Counted from the stretch's first letter, positions 25,066-33,626 are shown. The stretch is 64,000 bases of DNA from VXNE01 sp965116625 (GCA_965116625.1 OZ220717.1:2170001-2234000); one strand, 5' to 3'. Numbers and translations: made by a program. The notes: generated by a model not told the origin, from the sequence alone.

Positions 25066-25877
25066 AGGCGGCGGGATGCGGCGAGCACGTCGGCCCAGTC
25101 GGTGCGGTGCCGTGACGGTAGGTCGATGTGCACGTCGATGCCGGCGTCGCGGGCGCGGCGCTCGAGTTGCTCGGCGGCGAGCAGTCCGGGCCCGTCGAAG
25201 TCGGCGGCGACGGCGAGCCATGCCAGGCCGTCCGGGAGTTCGACGCGTTGCAGGCCGGCGCTGGAGAGCGCCGCCCAGGTCGGGGTGCCGGTGAGGGCTG
25301 CGTACGCGAGCGCCGTCTCGATCCCCTCGGCCACGGCGAGGACGCCGGCGTCCATGGCGGCGAGGCGGACCGACGCGCCGCGCAGCGGCCCGTACGTGCG
25401 CCGCGCCCGGCCGGGGAGCGACGTGGCGTGCAGGCCGCGCAGGTCGCCTCCGAGCGTGACGCGGGCGAGCATGCGGCGGCGGCGCCGGTCCCAGCGCAGT
25501 TCGGCCGGCCACGGCGGGAGCAGGCCGCGCGAGCGCAGGTAGTCGTCGGCGGGCGTGTCGGCCAACGGCGAGGCGGAAGCCCACGCGCCTGCGAGCCAGC
25601 GCGGCGGCGCACGCCGGTCGCCCGGAACCGGATGGATGAGGGCGCCCCGCGGACGGTGCCGGACGAGGATGCCGGCGGCGAGCAGTCCATCGCGCACGGC
25701 GACGGGGTCGCAGCCGGCGTGGCAGTGCCACACGGGCGCCCGGTCGCCCTGGCGGATGGCGAGCGTCTCCGGCGAGCTGTCGTGGACGGGACACGGCAGG
25801 CGCAGTTCCGCGCCCCGGACCACGGCCCCGGCCGCCCGCGCGGCGCGCTCGTCGAGCCAGTAGGGGGAGTCGCGCAC
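25062..25877 (-). CDS. Toprim-domain primase-like protein
   Basis: A 271-residue protein. The N-terminal CPVHDS...CHAGCD is a zinc-finger pattern of plasmid/phage primases; residues about 178-235 are a Toprim domain with VAEGIETALAYAA (catalytic Glu) and AVAADFDGPGL (DxD-type). No helicase part follows. It probably primes synthesis on transferred single strands. GTG 25877 starts six bases after the SLOG-like gene, so the two are co-transcribed. Confidence 0.8.
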   Translation of the reverse strand: MRDSPYWLDERAARAAGAVVRGAELRLPCPVHDSSPETLAIRQGDRAPVWHCHAGCDPVAVRDGLLAAGILVRHRPRGALIHPVPGDRRAPPRWLAGAWASASPLADTPADDYLRSRGLLPPWPAELRWDRRRRRMLARVTLGGDLRGLHATSLPGRARRTYGPLRGASVRLAAMDAGVLAVAEGIETALAYAALTGTPTWAALSSAGLQRVELPDGLAWLAVAADFDGPGLLAAEQLERRARDAGIDVHIDLPSRHRTDWADVLAASRRL

Positions 25878-25883
25878 GGCGGT

Positions 25884-26678
25884 CTACCGCGGCAGGCCGG
25901 GCAGGCGCCCGAGGATCGCGTCGCGGACGATGGCGGGCACGGCGGCCAGCGCGGCGGCGTTGCGTTCGGGCGGCGTGCGCCGGGAGAGGTTGACGCACGG
26001 GATGTCGAGCGACGCGGCCGTTCGGAGCGTGTGGCCCGTGCCGCCCGCCTCGCGCCCGACCGGCAGGCCGTTCGGCGTGTAGGCGATCACCGCGCGCACG
26101 GGCAGGGTTTCGCGGTGGTCGTCGAGCGCCCCGGCGAGGATCGAGACGTTGCGCACGAACAGCGCGCGGGCGCCGCGGCCGCAGCGGTTCCAGTATGGGT
26201 GGTGCTCTTGTGCGAGGTCGGCGTAGCTGCGGCCCTGGACGGTCGCGGCGGCGTTCGGATGCAGCACGTCGATCTCCGTCTCTGGCTGGCGGCCCGGGCG
26301 GTAGCCGTTGTAGCCGGGCCAGGGCGTGTGGACGGTGATCGGCGCGTCCGTGCGCAGCGCTCCGGTCTCGAACGCCTTGTCCGCGCCGTCCGCGCCGCCG
26401 GTGGAGAGGGCCGTGCCGGCGTCGCCGAGGGTCTGGGCGATGTCGCTCATGGCCTGGAGAACGTCCGGCGGCGTGCGGCGCGACCCGACGCCGGCGTAGG
26501 CGAACGATCCGGGCCGGGGCTCTGCGGGGTTGAGCAGTTCCAACAGTTGAGCGACGAGCTCGGGGTCGAAGTCGTCGAGGCGAAGCTCTCCGGTGGCCAG
26601 GTGGCGGCACAGGGTCTTCAGTGTGCGGTTGGCGTGCTCCGCGGCGGTCCGTCGTTCGGTGGCGGGTGTGTCGTTCAC
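25884..26678 (-). CDS. SLOG / DprA-like Rossmann-fold protein
   Basis: A 264-residue protein. The central YAGVGSRRTPPDVLQAMSDIAQTLGDAGTALSTGGADGADKAFETGA is a SLOG-type nucleotide-binding pattern (GSR...STGGADG). SLOG proteins bind or process nucleotide signals and also occur in defence and counter-defence contexts. GTG 26678 follows AGGAGG. Hairpin R2 is 61 bases upstream. The exact role is not assignable. Confidence 0.7.
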   Translation of the reverse strand: MNDTPATERRTAAEHANRTLKTLCRHLATGELRLDDFDPELVAQLLELLNPAEPRPGSFAYAGVGSRRTPPDVLQAMSDIAQTLGDAGTALSTGGADGADKAFETGALRTDAPITVHTPWPGYNGYRPGRQPETEIDVLHPNAAATVQGRSYADLAQEHHPYWNRCGRGARALFVRNVSILAGALDDHRETLPVRAVIAYTPNGLPVGREAGGTGHTLRTAASLDIPCVNLSRRTPPERNAAALAAVPAIVRDAILGRLPGLPR

Positions 26679-26717
26679 GGAATCCTCCTGATGGGGTGGC
26701 GATTTCCCGGATTCGGG

Positions 26718-26845
26718 GTCCGCGCCGGCAAGCCGCCGGTCAAGGCTGCCGCCGATGGGGGACGATCCTGCGGATGGAAAACCGGCTTGTCGGCCGGCGG
26801 CACCCGCAGGGCCTGCCTTGACGGGCGGTGGGCGCGGACCAGGCT
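26718..26845 (-). promoter_or_regulatory. Long hairpin R2, candidate single-strand promoter
   Basis: Left arm GTCCGCGCC (26718-26726) through GTCAAGGC (26739-26746); right arm GCCTTGAC (26815-26822) through GCGCGGAC (ending 26839). The right arm has TTGACG, 16 bases, CAGGCT (26840-26845). Inner stem TGCCGCC/GGCGGCA and a CCCGCAGGG mini-hairpin match R1. It lies before the SLOG-like gene. Confidence 0.6.
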
Positions 26846-26882
26846 CGGGGGAAGGCGCCCGCCCCTTGCCGTGCGGATCGCG

Positions 26883-27179
26883 TCAGGGCGCGGCATCGGG
26901 GCGGCACGCGATGGTCTGGCGCACGCGCACGCGGCGGTGCGGCACTGTCGCGACCGGCTGCGGGCGTCTGCTGAACATCCAGCCGCTGTCCGCGATCTCG
27001 CCGTTCCCGATGGCGACGAAGTGGTGCCGCACGACCAGGACGAACGATTCGGCGAAGGTGTCGTGATCGCGCAGCCAGCCGGCCAGCGTCGGGCGCGCGG
27101 CGCCGCGGTGTAGCGTGCGCTCGCAGCGCCACCCGGCGAGCGCCAGGGCCGCCATGAGTTCGTACCCGTGCACCCCGTG
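26883..27179 (-). pseudogene. Cysteine peptidase-like gene, C-terminal part, cut by the RIT element
   Basis: About 98 codons from CAC at 27179: HGVHGYELMAALALAGWRC... RHHFVAIGNGEIADSGWMFSR. Together with the 43 codons at 30865-30737 it restores a 140-residue frame with Cys13 in KCGPSA and His in RHHFVAI, the layout of a papain/C39-like cysteine peptidase. GTG 27173 could start a truncated product, but it would lack the catalytic Cys. Confidence 0.75.
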
Positions 27180-27264
27180 GATTGTGGGGAGTCAGTGGTT
27201 ATGTGGAGTAGGCCCTCTCAACTGGCCGACAGCAAAGGGCGTGGCGTTGCAGAGCTACACATAA
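27180..27264 (+). repeat. RIT left terminal inverted repeat
   Basis: Outer block GATTGTGGGGAG (27180-27191), middle block TTATGTGGAG (27199-27208), inner block GCTACACATAA (27254-27264). Each recurs in inverted order at the right end at equal distances, within one base. Confidence 0.85.
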
Positions 27265-27320
27265 CATCTGGGTGGTTGGGGGATCCCGACTGTTCGGGGC
27301 AACCTGAGGTTCGAGAAGTG

Positions 27321-28331
27321 TCACAGGTTGCGAAGCCACTCCAGCAGCGTGGCGTTCTTCTGCCAGGACGGGATGTCCGGAAAGTTAGAGTCCTCCGTCA
27401 CGGCCGCCAACGCCTCGCGCTTCATCTCGAGGTTCGCCCGCGCATATATCTGCGTGGTCACGACCTGCGCGTGCCCGAGGAAGTCCCTGATGATCTCGAG
27501 CGAGACGCCGCTCTGCAGGAGGTGCATCCCCTTCGTATGGCGCAGCGTGTGCGGAGTGACCGGCTGGGTGAAGGCCGGATCAGCCTTGCGCACTGCCTGC
27601 ACGTGCTTGTCCAAGATGTACCGGACGCCCCAGCGGGACAGCCGCGCGCCTTGCCGGTTATGAAACAGCGGCTGCTCGAAACACTCGGGCCGGTCCAGAC
27701 CATGTTCGTGCAGATGGTCGCGTAGCAACGCCGCCGTCGCGTCCATCAGCGGCACAGCGCGCATCTTCCGGCCCTTGCCGAACAGCCGGACCTGGGCGGG
27801 CGACTCCAACCGAACGTCTCCGACGCTCGTGTCGATCAACTCCTGTACCCGCGCACCGGTGTCGTAGAGCGTGCTGAGCAGAACGGCGTCCCTGCGACCG
27901 GCGCGTGTGCGCACATCGGGCTGCGCGAGGATCCTGGCGAGGTCTTCCTTCGCGAGGTAGCCCACGTTCGCATGCGGATGACGGCGCCGCGGCACCGCCA
28001 GGATGCGCTGACACTGCAGCAGGTGGTCCGGCACCTCCGACTGCACGTACCGGAAGAACGCGTGCAGCGCTGCAAGCCGGTAGTTGCGCGTACGGATCGA
28101 GCATTGCCTGTCCCGCTCCAGGTGATCGAGGAACGCTTCGACCAGCGGGACATCGATCTGGCTGAGGCGCAGGCGCTCCAGGCGCATGCCTCGCTCGTCG
28201 CGGCAGTACCGGAGCAGTAGCGTGAACGTGTCGCGATAGGCTCGGATCGTGTTCGGACTCAGGTTGCGCTGCGCGGCGAGGTGGTGAGAGAGGAAGGCTG
28301 TCAAATGCACGGAGAGATCGGTCGGCTTCAT
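27321..28331 (-). CDS. ritC: RIT tyrosine recombinase RitC
   Basis: A 336-residue tyrosine recombinase. The N-terminal SAM-like domain includes LSPNTIRAYRDTFTLLLRYC. Catalytic residues are present: Arg in DTGARVQEL, Lys in GKGRKMR, HxxR in TPHTLRHTKG, His in FLGHAQ, Tyr in QIYARAN. ATG 28331 overlaps the ritB stop (TGATG). It is the last gene of the trio. Confidence 0.9.
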   Translation of the reverse strand: MKPTDLSVHLTAFLSHHLAAQRNLSPNTIRAYRDTFTLLLRYCRDERGMRLERLRLSQIDVPLVEAFLDHLERDRQCSIRTRNYRLAALHAFFRYVQSEVPDHLLQCQRILAVPRRRHPHANVGYLAKEDLARILAQPDVRTRAGRRDAVLLSTLYDTGARVQELIDTSVGDVRLESPAQVRLFGKGRKMRAVPLMDATAALLRDHLHEHGLDRPECFEQPLFHNRQGARLSRWGVRYILDKHVQAVRKADPAFTQPVTPHTLRHTKGMHLLQSGVSLEIIRDFLGHAQVVTTQIYARANLEMKREALAAVTEDSNFPDIPSWQKNATLLEWLRNL

Positions 28332-29323
28332 CACGGCACGCTCCGTGGAATGACGTCGCCGAAGGCGGCGTTGACGCGCGCGGCGACTTCGGGGAACAGT
28401 TCCGCCGTGAGATGCAGGTAGCGCGCGGTGCCCCGAATCGACTGATGGCCCATGTAAGTTGCCAGCACGGGCAGCTTGGCCTCGAAGTCCGCGCCCTCGC
28501 GGTACCAGCGCAGCATGGTGTGCACGGCGAACGTGTGCCGAAGGTCGTGGACGCGTGGGCCTTTGCCCCTTCCCCCGTGGGGGATCCCGCAGCGCGCCAG
28601 CAGTTGTCGAAACACCTCATAGACCGAGTTGCTGTGGTATCGACCCCCTGCTTCGGATGGGAAGAAGACCGCACCGCCATGTCTTCCGCCAACTACCGCA
28701 GTGGCGGCCGCGTCGTACGAACGTAGACGCTCGACGAGCGGCAGCGCGGGAGGCACTAGGCGGTCCTTGCCGAACTTGCCCTCGCGGACGGTGATAACGC
28801 CGCTGTTCAGATCCACGTCGTCGTTCCGCAGCTTCAGCACTTCGCCGACCCTGAACCCGCAACCGCAAAGCAGGCGGAAGATCTCTGGCATGATCAGATG
28901 CCTGAGTGGGGAGTTCGCCGCCGGCGTCAACCCATCAACCTCCTGCAACAGGCCCCGGACTTCGTGGTGCGTGAAGATGCGCGGGGCGAAACTGGAGGGG
29001 CCGTTGGCCGTAAGGGATCTGCCCGGCACGAAGGCCGGATGCCCCATACGGCACATGAACTCGGCGAAATCGCGGACCACGGCGAACCGATGCCTTTGCG
29101 TGGACGGCGTCTCGATCGGCCGCTTGGCAAGCCACTCGACGACGGCGGAACGGGTCAGCCCCGCACCGTCCGTTGGATGCTGGGCCAGGAACCGATCGAA
29201 GCGCATCAGGTCGCCAGCGCCGATCTTGTACCGGTACCCGACAGCGCGCTTCTCCTGCACAAACCGCTCCATGAGCGGTGCCAACGAACTCTTGAAGGTG
29301 GCCTTGGGCTTGTTACTCGACAT
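28331..29323 (-). CDS. ritB: RIT tyrosine recombinase RitB
   Basis: 330 residues with Arg in GCGFRVGEV, Lys in GKFGKDR, HxxR in VHDLRHTFAVH, His in YMGHQS and Tyr in ARYLHL. It starts 11 bases inside ritA. The family requires three recombinases acting together, but the division of labour is not known. Confidence 0.9.
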   Translation of the reverse strand: MSSNKPKATFKSSLAPLMERFVQEKRAVGYRYKIGAGDLMRFDRFLAQHPTDGAGLTRSAVVEWLAKRPIETPSTQRHRFAVVRDFAEFMCRMGHPAFVPGRSLTANGPSSFAPRIFTHHEVRGLLQEVDGLTPAANSPLRHLIMPEIFRLLCGCGFRVGEVLKLRNDDVDLNSGVITVREGKFGKDRLVPPALPLVERLRSYDAAATAVVGGRHGGAVFFPSEAGGRYHSNSVYEVFRQLLARCGIPHGGRGKGPRVHDLRHTFAVHTMLRWYREGADFEAKLPVLATYMGHQSIRGTARYLHLTAELFPEVAARVNAAFGDVIPRSVP

Positions 29324-30569
29324 CGGGCACCTCCTCGGTATCCAGCGCCGCGGTTCGCAGCATCTCGGTGTCGGGCTTGGCGTAGATCAGGGTCGACTCC
29401 TTGTCCGCATGTCCGAGGATCCCGGAGATGACGTGAATCGGCGTCTGCTCGCGCAGGAGCTGCGTTGCCAGGGTGTGGCGCAGCGACTGGAGCCCGCCGC
29501 GCTGTCGGCTGTGGAACTGGATGCCCGCCAGCGTCCGCCACCGGTTGACGACGTGATACAGCTGGCCGTCCTCCGAGAATGGCTCGAGCGGTCGCTTGAG
29601 CCTCAGGAACACTTCCCGATGATGCTCCGTCTCCGGGCGGCCAAAACGTAGGTAGTCAATCAGCGCCTCGCCGACCTCTTCCGAGATCGGAAGACTCAGC
29701 GCCGCCCCCGTCTTCGATTGTGTGACCGTGATGGTCGACGTTCCCCAATCGAGATCGTCGAGTCTCAACGCCCGGATGTCGCCCGATCGCAGGCCCAGCC
29801 GCGAGGCCAGCAACAGTATCGCGTAGTCGCGTTTGCCCACCGGCGAACTGCGATCGACGGCCTCGAGCAACTTGACGACGAGTTCTGAGTCCCAAACAGA
29901 CGGAATGGCGCTGTCACGCGGGACGCGAACCTTCGGCAGCGCCTCGGCGAGGTCCTGCCGCACAGTGCCGCGCATGGCCAGGAACTTAAAGAACTGCCGC
30001 AAGCCGGACAGGATGCGCACGACGGTCTTGGGGCTATAGCGCTCAAGACGGATCACGTAAGCGGCCAGATCATCGGACCGGACCTCACGCAGCTTCTGCA
30101 CGCTCCTGGAGCCTAGGAAGTCCAGGAACTTGGCGATCTCCCTGGTCCGCTCGTCCATGGTCGACGCCCGCAAGTGGCGGCGCTCGATGCCGTAGCGTTC
30201 GTAGTCCCGCAGCGGCTTCTTCATCGCCGGCGGGATGCTGAGCGTGCTCCTGTCGGTTATCGACCGTTCGATGCGCCCGTCGCGGCGAAAATCGCCGAGG
30301 ACCTTGACGGCGAAAGCGGCGTGGCGTTGCCAACTGGGCCACCCGCGGTCGTCGGAGCGGCAGGCCTCCACGAAGCTCGCTGCAAGATCCTCCGAAAACT
30401 CGTCCCCGAAACCGCATTCCTCGGCGAAGCTGACGAGACGGCCCCAGATCGCCTTGTACCGCGATAGCGATCGCTCTTTGTATCCGATGTGTTCCAGATG
30501 CCGCAGCGCGCGCTCAACGAGACGCTCCAACGGCAGGTAGTCCAGTGTTGCCTTTTGGTGTGAGCCCAA
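29313..30569 (-). CDS. ritA: RIT tyrosine recombinase RitA
   Basis: 418 residues, the longest of the three, with an extended N-terminal region. Catalytic residues: Arg in GLRSGDI, Lys in QSKTGAA, HxxR in SLRHTLATQ, His in ILGHAD, Tyr in LIYAKPD. TTG 30569 has AGGAG seven bases upstream. It leads the operon, just inside the right terminal repeat. Confidence 0.9.
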   Translation of the reverse strand: MGSHQKATLDYLPLERLVERALRHLEHIGYKERSLSRYKAIWGRLVSFAEECGFGDEFSEDLAASFVEACRSDDRGWPSWQRHAAFAVKVLGDFRRDGRIERSITDRSTLSIPPAMKKPLRDYERYGIERRHLRASTMDERTREIAKFLDFLGSRSVQKLREVRSDDLAAYVIRLERYSPKTVVRILSGLRQFFKFLAMRGTVRQDLAEALPKVRVPRDSAIPSVWDSELVVKLLEAVDRSSPVGKRDYAILLLASRLGLRSGDIRALRLDDLDWGTSTITVTQSKTGAALSLPISEEVGEALIDYLRFGRPETEHHREVFLRLKRPLEPFSEDGQLYHVVNRWRTLAGIQFHSRQRGGLQSLRHTLATQLLREQTPIHVISGILGHADKESTLIYAKPDTEMLRTAALDTEEVPDVE

Positions 30570-30627
30570 GATCGTTCTCCTGTCGAAAGGCGGCCGGGGT
30601 GGCCGCCGGGAGACCGATCATCGACTT

Positions 30628-30711
30628 TTATGTGTAGCAAACGGAGATCAACCTGTTGGTCTAGACAGCTTTTATCCAAGATCTCCACATAAGACTACGC
30701 TCCCCACAATC
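30628..30711 (-). repeat. RIT right terminal inverted repeat
   Basis: Forward order: TTATGTGTAGC (30628-30638), CTCCACATAA (30683-30692), CTCCCCACAATC (30700-30711), the complements of the three left-end blocks. Confidence 0.85.
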
Positions 30712-30739
30712 CACGATATGTGGAGCTACACATATCGTG
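30712..30739. repeat. 28-bp perfect palindrome at the RIT right edge
   Basis: Two perfect 11-bp arms, CACGATATGTG (30712-30722) and CACATATCGTG (30729-30739), flank the six bases GAGCTA. This 11-6-11 layout is that of Xer/dif-type crossover sites. Its centre combines the middle and inner blocks of the RIT terminal repeats (TATGTGGAG and CTACACATA). Confidence 0.75.
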
Positions 30740-30865
30740 TATCTGGGGGCGCCCGGTGACCTCCCGCAACAGCGCCGCGCAGTCGTGGGTGGGCAGGCCG
30801 GTGACCGCGGACATGGCGCTCGGGCCGCACTTGCCGGCGCGGCCGACGATGCGGTGCAGCTTCAT
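30737..30865 (-). pseudogene. Cysteine peptidase-like gene, N-terminal part, cut by the RIT element
   Basis: 43 codons from ATG 30865: MKLHRIVGRAGKCGPSAM... VTGRPQIH, with the catalytic-type Cys13-Gly-Pro. Its ATG overlaps the stop of the 30862-31557 gene (ATGA), so it was the next gene of the leftward operon. The frame continues at 27179 once the RIT element and one CGTG copy are removed. Confidence 0.78.
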
Positions 30866-31557
30866 GGCGCGGTCTCCTTCCGCCCGGAGTCCGCGGCGAG
30901 CGCGTTCAGCGCGGCGTCGAGCGGTTCGTCGAGCGCGTAGCCGAGGCGCACGCTCTCGACCACCGCCGCGGCGACGTCGGCGTCGACGCGGAACAGGTAG
31001 CGGACGGTGTCCGCGAACAGGCGCGGATGCCGGTCGGCGAGGCTGTGCAGCGCGGCGGTGGCGGCGGGGAGCCGGCCGTCCTCGCGCAGGCGCTCGCAGG
31101 CGGACTCCATGGCGTGCTCGTAGCCGTACTCGTAGCCCTCCTCCTGGGCCGCGTCGAGCTGCGCGGCGATCAGGGCGTGCGGGAACTCGACCACGTCGTA
31201 GTCCGTGCGCGGAACGTCGCGGGGCCGCGGGTTCGGCGAGGCGGCGGCGAGCAGGTCGCGGTCGGTCTCGGCGGCGCTGCGGACCGGGTGCAGGGACAGG
31301 ACGACCGGCGGGCGGTCCGTGGTCGGCCATGCGGAGGCGACCACGCCGAAGGAGCGCTGGTCTTCGATCACGGGCTCCGGGACGAGGCCGGAGGGTCTGT
31401 GCGGGCACTGCCGCCACGGGCACGTGTCCGCGCCGGGGCGCCCGGCGGGCCGGCCGAGGTCGGCGCGGTTCAGGCGGCGCGCGACGCGGCCGCGGCGGCT
31501 CGACAGGCAGGTCTGGCCGCACAGGTGGCACGGCGCGGGAAGCTGGATGCGGGTCAT
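30862..31557 (-). CDS. Hypothetical ICE protein with N-terminal Cys motifs
   Basis: 231 residues. The N-terminus CHLCGQTCLSSRRGRVARRLN and CPWRQCPH could bind zinc. The C-terminal half is acidic and helical (AQLDAAQEEGYEYGYEHAMESACERL). No family is recognised. ATG 31557 has AAGGAG upstream. It lies between the NADAR gene and the disrupted peptidase-like gene and overlaps the latter. Confidence 0.65.
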   Translation of the reverse strand: MTRIQLPAPCHLCGQTCLSSRRGRVARRLNRADLGRPAGRPGADTCPWRQCPHRPSGLVPEPVIEDQRSFGVVASAWPTTDRPPVVLSLHPVRSAAETDRDLLAAASPNPRPRDVPRTDYDVVEFPHALIAAQLDAAQEEGYEYGYEHAMESACERLREDGRLPAATAALHSLADRHPRLFADTVRYLFRVDADVAAAVVESVRLGYALDEPLDAALNALAADSGRKETAP

Positions 31558-31576
31558 GGCGTTCTCCTTCGGCGGA

Positions 31577-32215
31577 TCAGCGGTCGGTGGCGCCGGGAAG
31601 CTGCGCGTCGGCGCGTTCGAGCCAGCGCAGGATCTCGAGGGGGATGCAGGACGGGGCGCCCCCGGCGTCGTGGCGCCAGCCGCTCCGCCTGCCGCAGATC
31701 TCCCGGTCGCAGCGCTCGCGCAGCCAGTCCGCGTGCTGCGCGTCCATGGCCGCTCCGGCGCGGCGGCGGATGTCGTCGCGGATGCGCATGAGCGTCCGGC
31801 CGAGCTGGTTCCTGCCGCGGCCGCCGCAGACGCCCCAGTACGTGTCGCCCCAGGTGTTGCCCTCGACGAGTTCGGCGTCGCCGGTGGCGAGCAGGGCGTC
31901 GCGCAGCCCCGGGACGGCGAACTTCGCCAGCAGGACCGAGTGCATGACGTCGTCCTTGACCTGCTCCCAGTCGAGGCGCAGATCGGCGCGGCGGCCGAGG
32001 CGCTTGGCCTGGCCCGGAGAGGCGGCGGTGCGAATGCGGTCGCGCATGCGTTCGTCGCGGGTCTTGGCCGCCTGGAACGGCGCCTCGGCGGTCGTCCAGA
32101 TGTCGCCGTCCCAGCGGAACGGGTGGCGGTGGAAGTTGGACAGGAACGCGTGCTCGCCGCGGAAGCGGTCGATGCGCTCGGGCGCCGGGTAAACGGCGGT
32201 TGCGGTCGGGTTCAT
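31577..32215 (-). CDS. NADAR-domain protein (YbiA-like)
   Basis: A 212-residue protein: FRGEHAFLSNFHRHPFRWDGDIWTTAEAPFQAAKT, then LVEGNTWGDTYWGVCGGRGRNQLGRTLMRIR, the NADAR signature (NxF...S..SEA.FQA, NxWGD..WG). NADAR proteins cleave N-glycosidic bonds, including riboflavin intermediates and, in several systems, ADP-ribose on nucleic acids. Near ArdC and SLOG-like genes a counter-defence role is plausible. ATG 32215 has GGAGGAG upstream. Hairpin R4 begins 46 bases upstream. Confidence 0.85.
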   Translation of the reverse strand: MNPTATAVYPAPERIDRFRGEHAFLSNFHRHPFRWDGDIWTTAEAPFQAAKTRDERMRDRIRTAASPGQAKRLGRRADLRLDWEQVKDDVMHSVLLAKFAVPGLRDALLATGDAELVEGNTWGDTYWGVCGGRGRNQLGRTLMRIRDDIRRRAGAAMDAQHADWLRERCDREICGRRSGWRHDAGGAPSCIPLEILRWLERADAQLPGATDR

Positions 32216-32260
32216 GGGATCTCCTCCGTGGTTGGGCCGAAGCCCGTTGCCCTCGCCGGG

Positions 32261-32362
32261 TCGCGGCCAAACCGGCGCGGTCAAGGCCGACGCCGGACGC
32301 GTTAGCGGCCGCGCGTCGCCCGGAAGGGTCCGCCTTGACGGCGCCGGCGGCCGCGGCAGGCT
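32261..32362 (-). promoter_or_regulatory. Long hairpin R4, candidate single-strand promoter
   Basis: GTCAAGGC (32280-32287) pairs with GCCTTGAC (32332-32339), and the stem continues through GCGCCGG and GGCCGCG blocks. The right arm has TTGACG, 16 bases, CAGGCT (32357-32362). The inner CGACGC/GCGTCG stem and CCCGGAAGGG mini-hairpin match the repeat plan. GTCAAGGC is 65 bases from the NADAR ATG. Confidence 0.6.
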
Positions 32363-32387
32363 CTCGGGGCGGGATTCGGGTTGCGTC

Positions 32388-32861
32388 CTATGCGACGCCG
32401 GGGGTCGGCGGTCGGGCCGGCAGCAGGAGGCCGATGGCGTCGGGGCCGAACTCCAGGACGAACTCGGGGGACCGGGCGGAAAGCGCGGCGACCACCCACT
32501 CGAGCGGCACGGCCTCCGCGAAGTCGTCGCCGCCGACCGCGTCGCGGGCCCGGTCCCAGACCGCCATGCGGTCGTCGCGGGTCGGATCGAAGCCGCTGGC
32601 GTAGGCGACGGGCGGCCGGGCGGAACGGCGCTCCGTTTCGGCGCCGGAATGGATGCCGGGGGACATCAGGTAGATGCCCTCGTCCTTGACGAGCCACAGG
32701 CACGGGGGCGCGAGCCGCTCCTCGCCGGGCTGGGCGACGGCGCAGCGGTCCTCGCCGTAGATCTCGGCGCGCTGGCCCATGGTCATGCGGCGCTCGGGCG
32801 CCGCGCGGGAGTGCCGGGCGAGGCCGGCGACCTGTTCCATGTCGAAGAAGAGTTGCGTCAT
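32388..32861 (-). CDS. DUF3085 domain protein
   Basis: 157 residues matching DUF3085: LFFDMEQVAGLARHSRAA, then CLWLVKDEGIYLMSPG and the helical C-terminal DDFAEAVPLEWV. The family is common on conjugative elements; its function is unknown. ATG 32861 has GGAG upstream; it lies 25 bases past the next gene upstream. Confidence 0.8.
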   Translation of the reverse strand: MTQLFFDMEQVAGLARHSRAAPERRMTMGQRAEIYGEDRCAVAQPGEERLAPPCLWLVKDEGIYLMSPGIHSGAETERRSARPPVAYASGFDPTRDDRMAVWDRARDAVGGDDFAEAVPLEWVVAALSARSPEFVLEFGPDAIGLLLPARPPTPGVA

Positions 32862-32886
32862 TGCGGGTTCTCCGTCGGGTTGCGGG

Positions 32887-33591
32887 TCAGGCGGACGCGC
32901 CGCAGTCCCAGCCCTCGCGCCAGGCGTCGGCGCGGCATTCGTCGGGCGTGGGGGTCCGCTCGGGTTCGAACGGGTGCGTGCGCGGCGGCGGGCGGTGCTC
33001 GTCCACGAGGTCGAACGCGCACCGGCGCCTGGCCAGACCCTGCCGCCACAGGCGCGCGAACGCGGGGCCTAGGGTCTCGGCGTCTGCGGGGCAGGCGCGG
33101 ACGTGGCGCAGGATGCCGAACGCCTCGCGCCGGATGCGGTTGGCCTCGGCGAGTTCGGAGCGCGCGCGCAGCGCGACGCACCGGACCCCGTCGCACTCGC
33201 GTTCGAGTTCCGCGATCAGCTCCGCCATGCGGTCGGCGGCGTGCGCGGCCGTGACGGGATCGTCGTAGGCGTCCGGGTCGAGGTAGTGGCAGTCGGTGTC
33301 GTCGGACTCGACCAGGGCGTAGTAGGTGGTCGGCGGGTCGTCGTCGAGGTCGTCGTCGCACGCGTTCTCGAACGCGTAGACGTATCCGGTGAGGATCTCG
33401 AACCGGCAGCTGTCTGCGTACCAGCCGGTGTGGCGCGCCCGGGTGATGGTGTCGTGGCGGCCGACGCGCCAGGCCCTGCCGGGCCGGATGTGTGAGGGAT
33501 CGACGAGGTGCGCGGTGATGCCGCAGGAGAGCGCGCGGGCCTCGGGCAGGTCGTGGAACGACTCGGTGACCGGGGTGAGTGTGGTTTCCAT
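32887..33591 (-). CDS. Hypothetical ICE protein
   Basis: 234 residues from ATG 33591 with AGGAGG upstream. The middle holds an acidic stretch (CDDDLDDDPPTTYYALVESDDTDCHYLDPD) and the C-terminus ECRADAWREGWDCGA. No family or active-site motif is recognised. It is between DUF3085 and the 33627 gene. Confidence 0.65.
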   Translation of the reverse strand: METTLTPVTESFHDLPEARALSCGITAHLVDPSHIRPGRAWRVGRHDTITRARHTGWYADSCRFEILTGYVYAFENACDDDLDDDPPTTYYALVESDDTDCHYLDPDAYDDPVTAAHAADRMAELIAELERECDGVRCVALRARSELAEANRIRREAFGILRHVRACPADAETLGPAFARLWRQGLARRRCAFDLVDEHRPPPRTHPFEPERTPTPDECRADAWREGWDCGASA

Positions 33592-33626
33592 GATGTTGCC
33601 TCCTGATGTGATGGATGGGACCCGGG

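Larger units (their letters stand above)
27180..30735. mobile_element. Recombinase-in-trio (RIT) element
   Basis: Three overlapping tyrosine-recombinase genes are enclosed by terminal inverted repeats of about 85 bp and flanked by CGTG on both sides (27176-27179 and 30736-30739), matching a 4-bp target duplication. Removing it rejoins a 140-codon reading frame exactly in phase. Its GC content is visibly lower than the surroundings, indicating recent arrival. All three recombinases keep their catalytic residues, so it may still move. If the 28-bp palindrome at the right is not part of it, the element ends at 30711. Confidence 0.88.
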
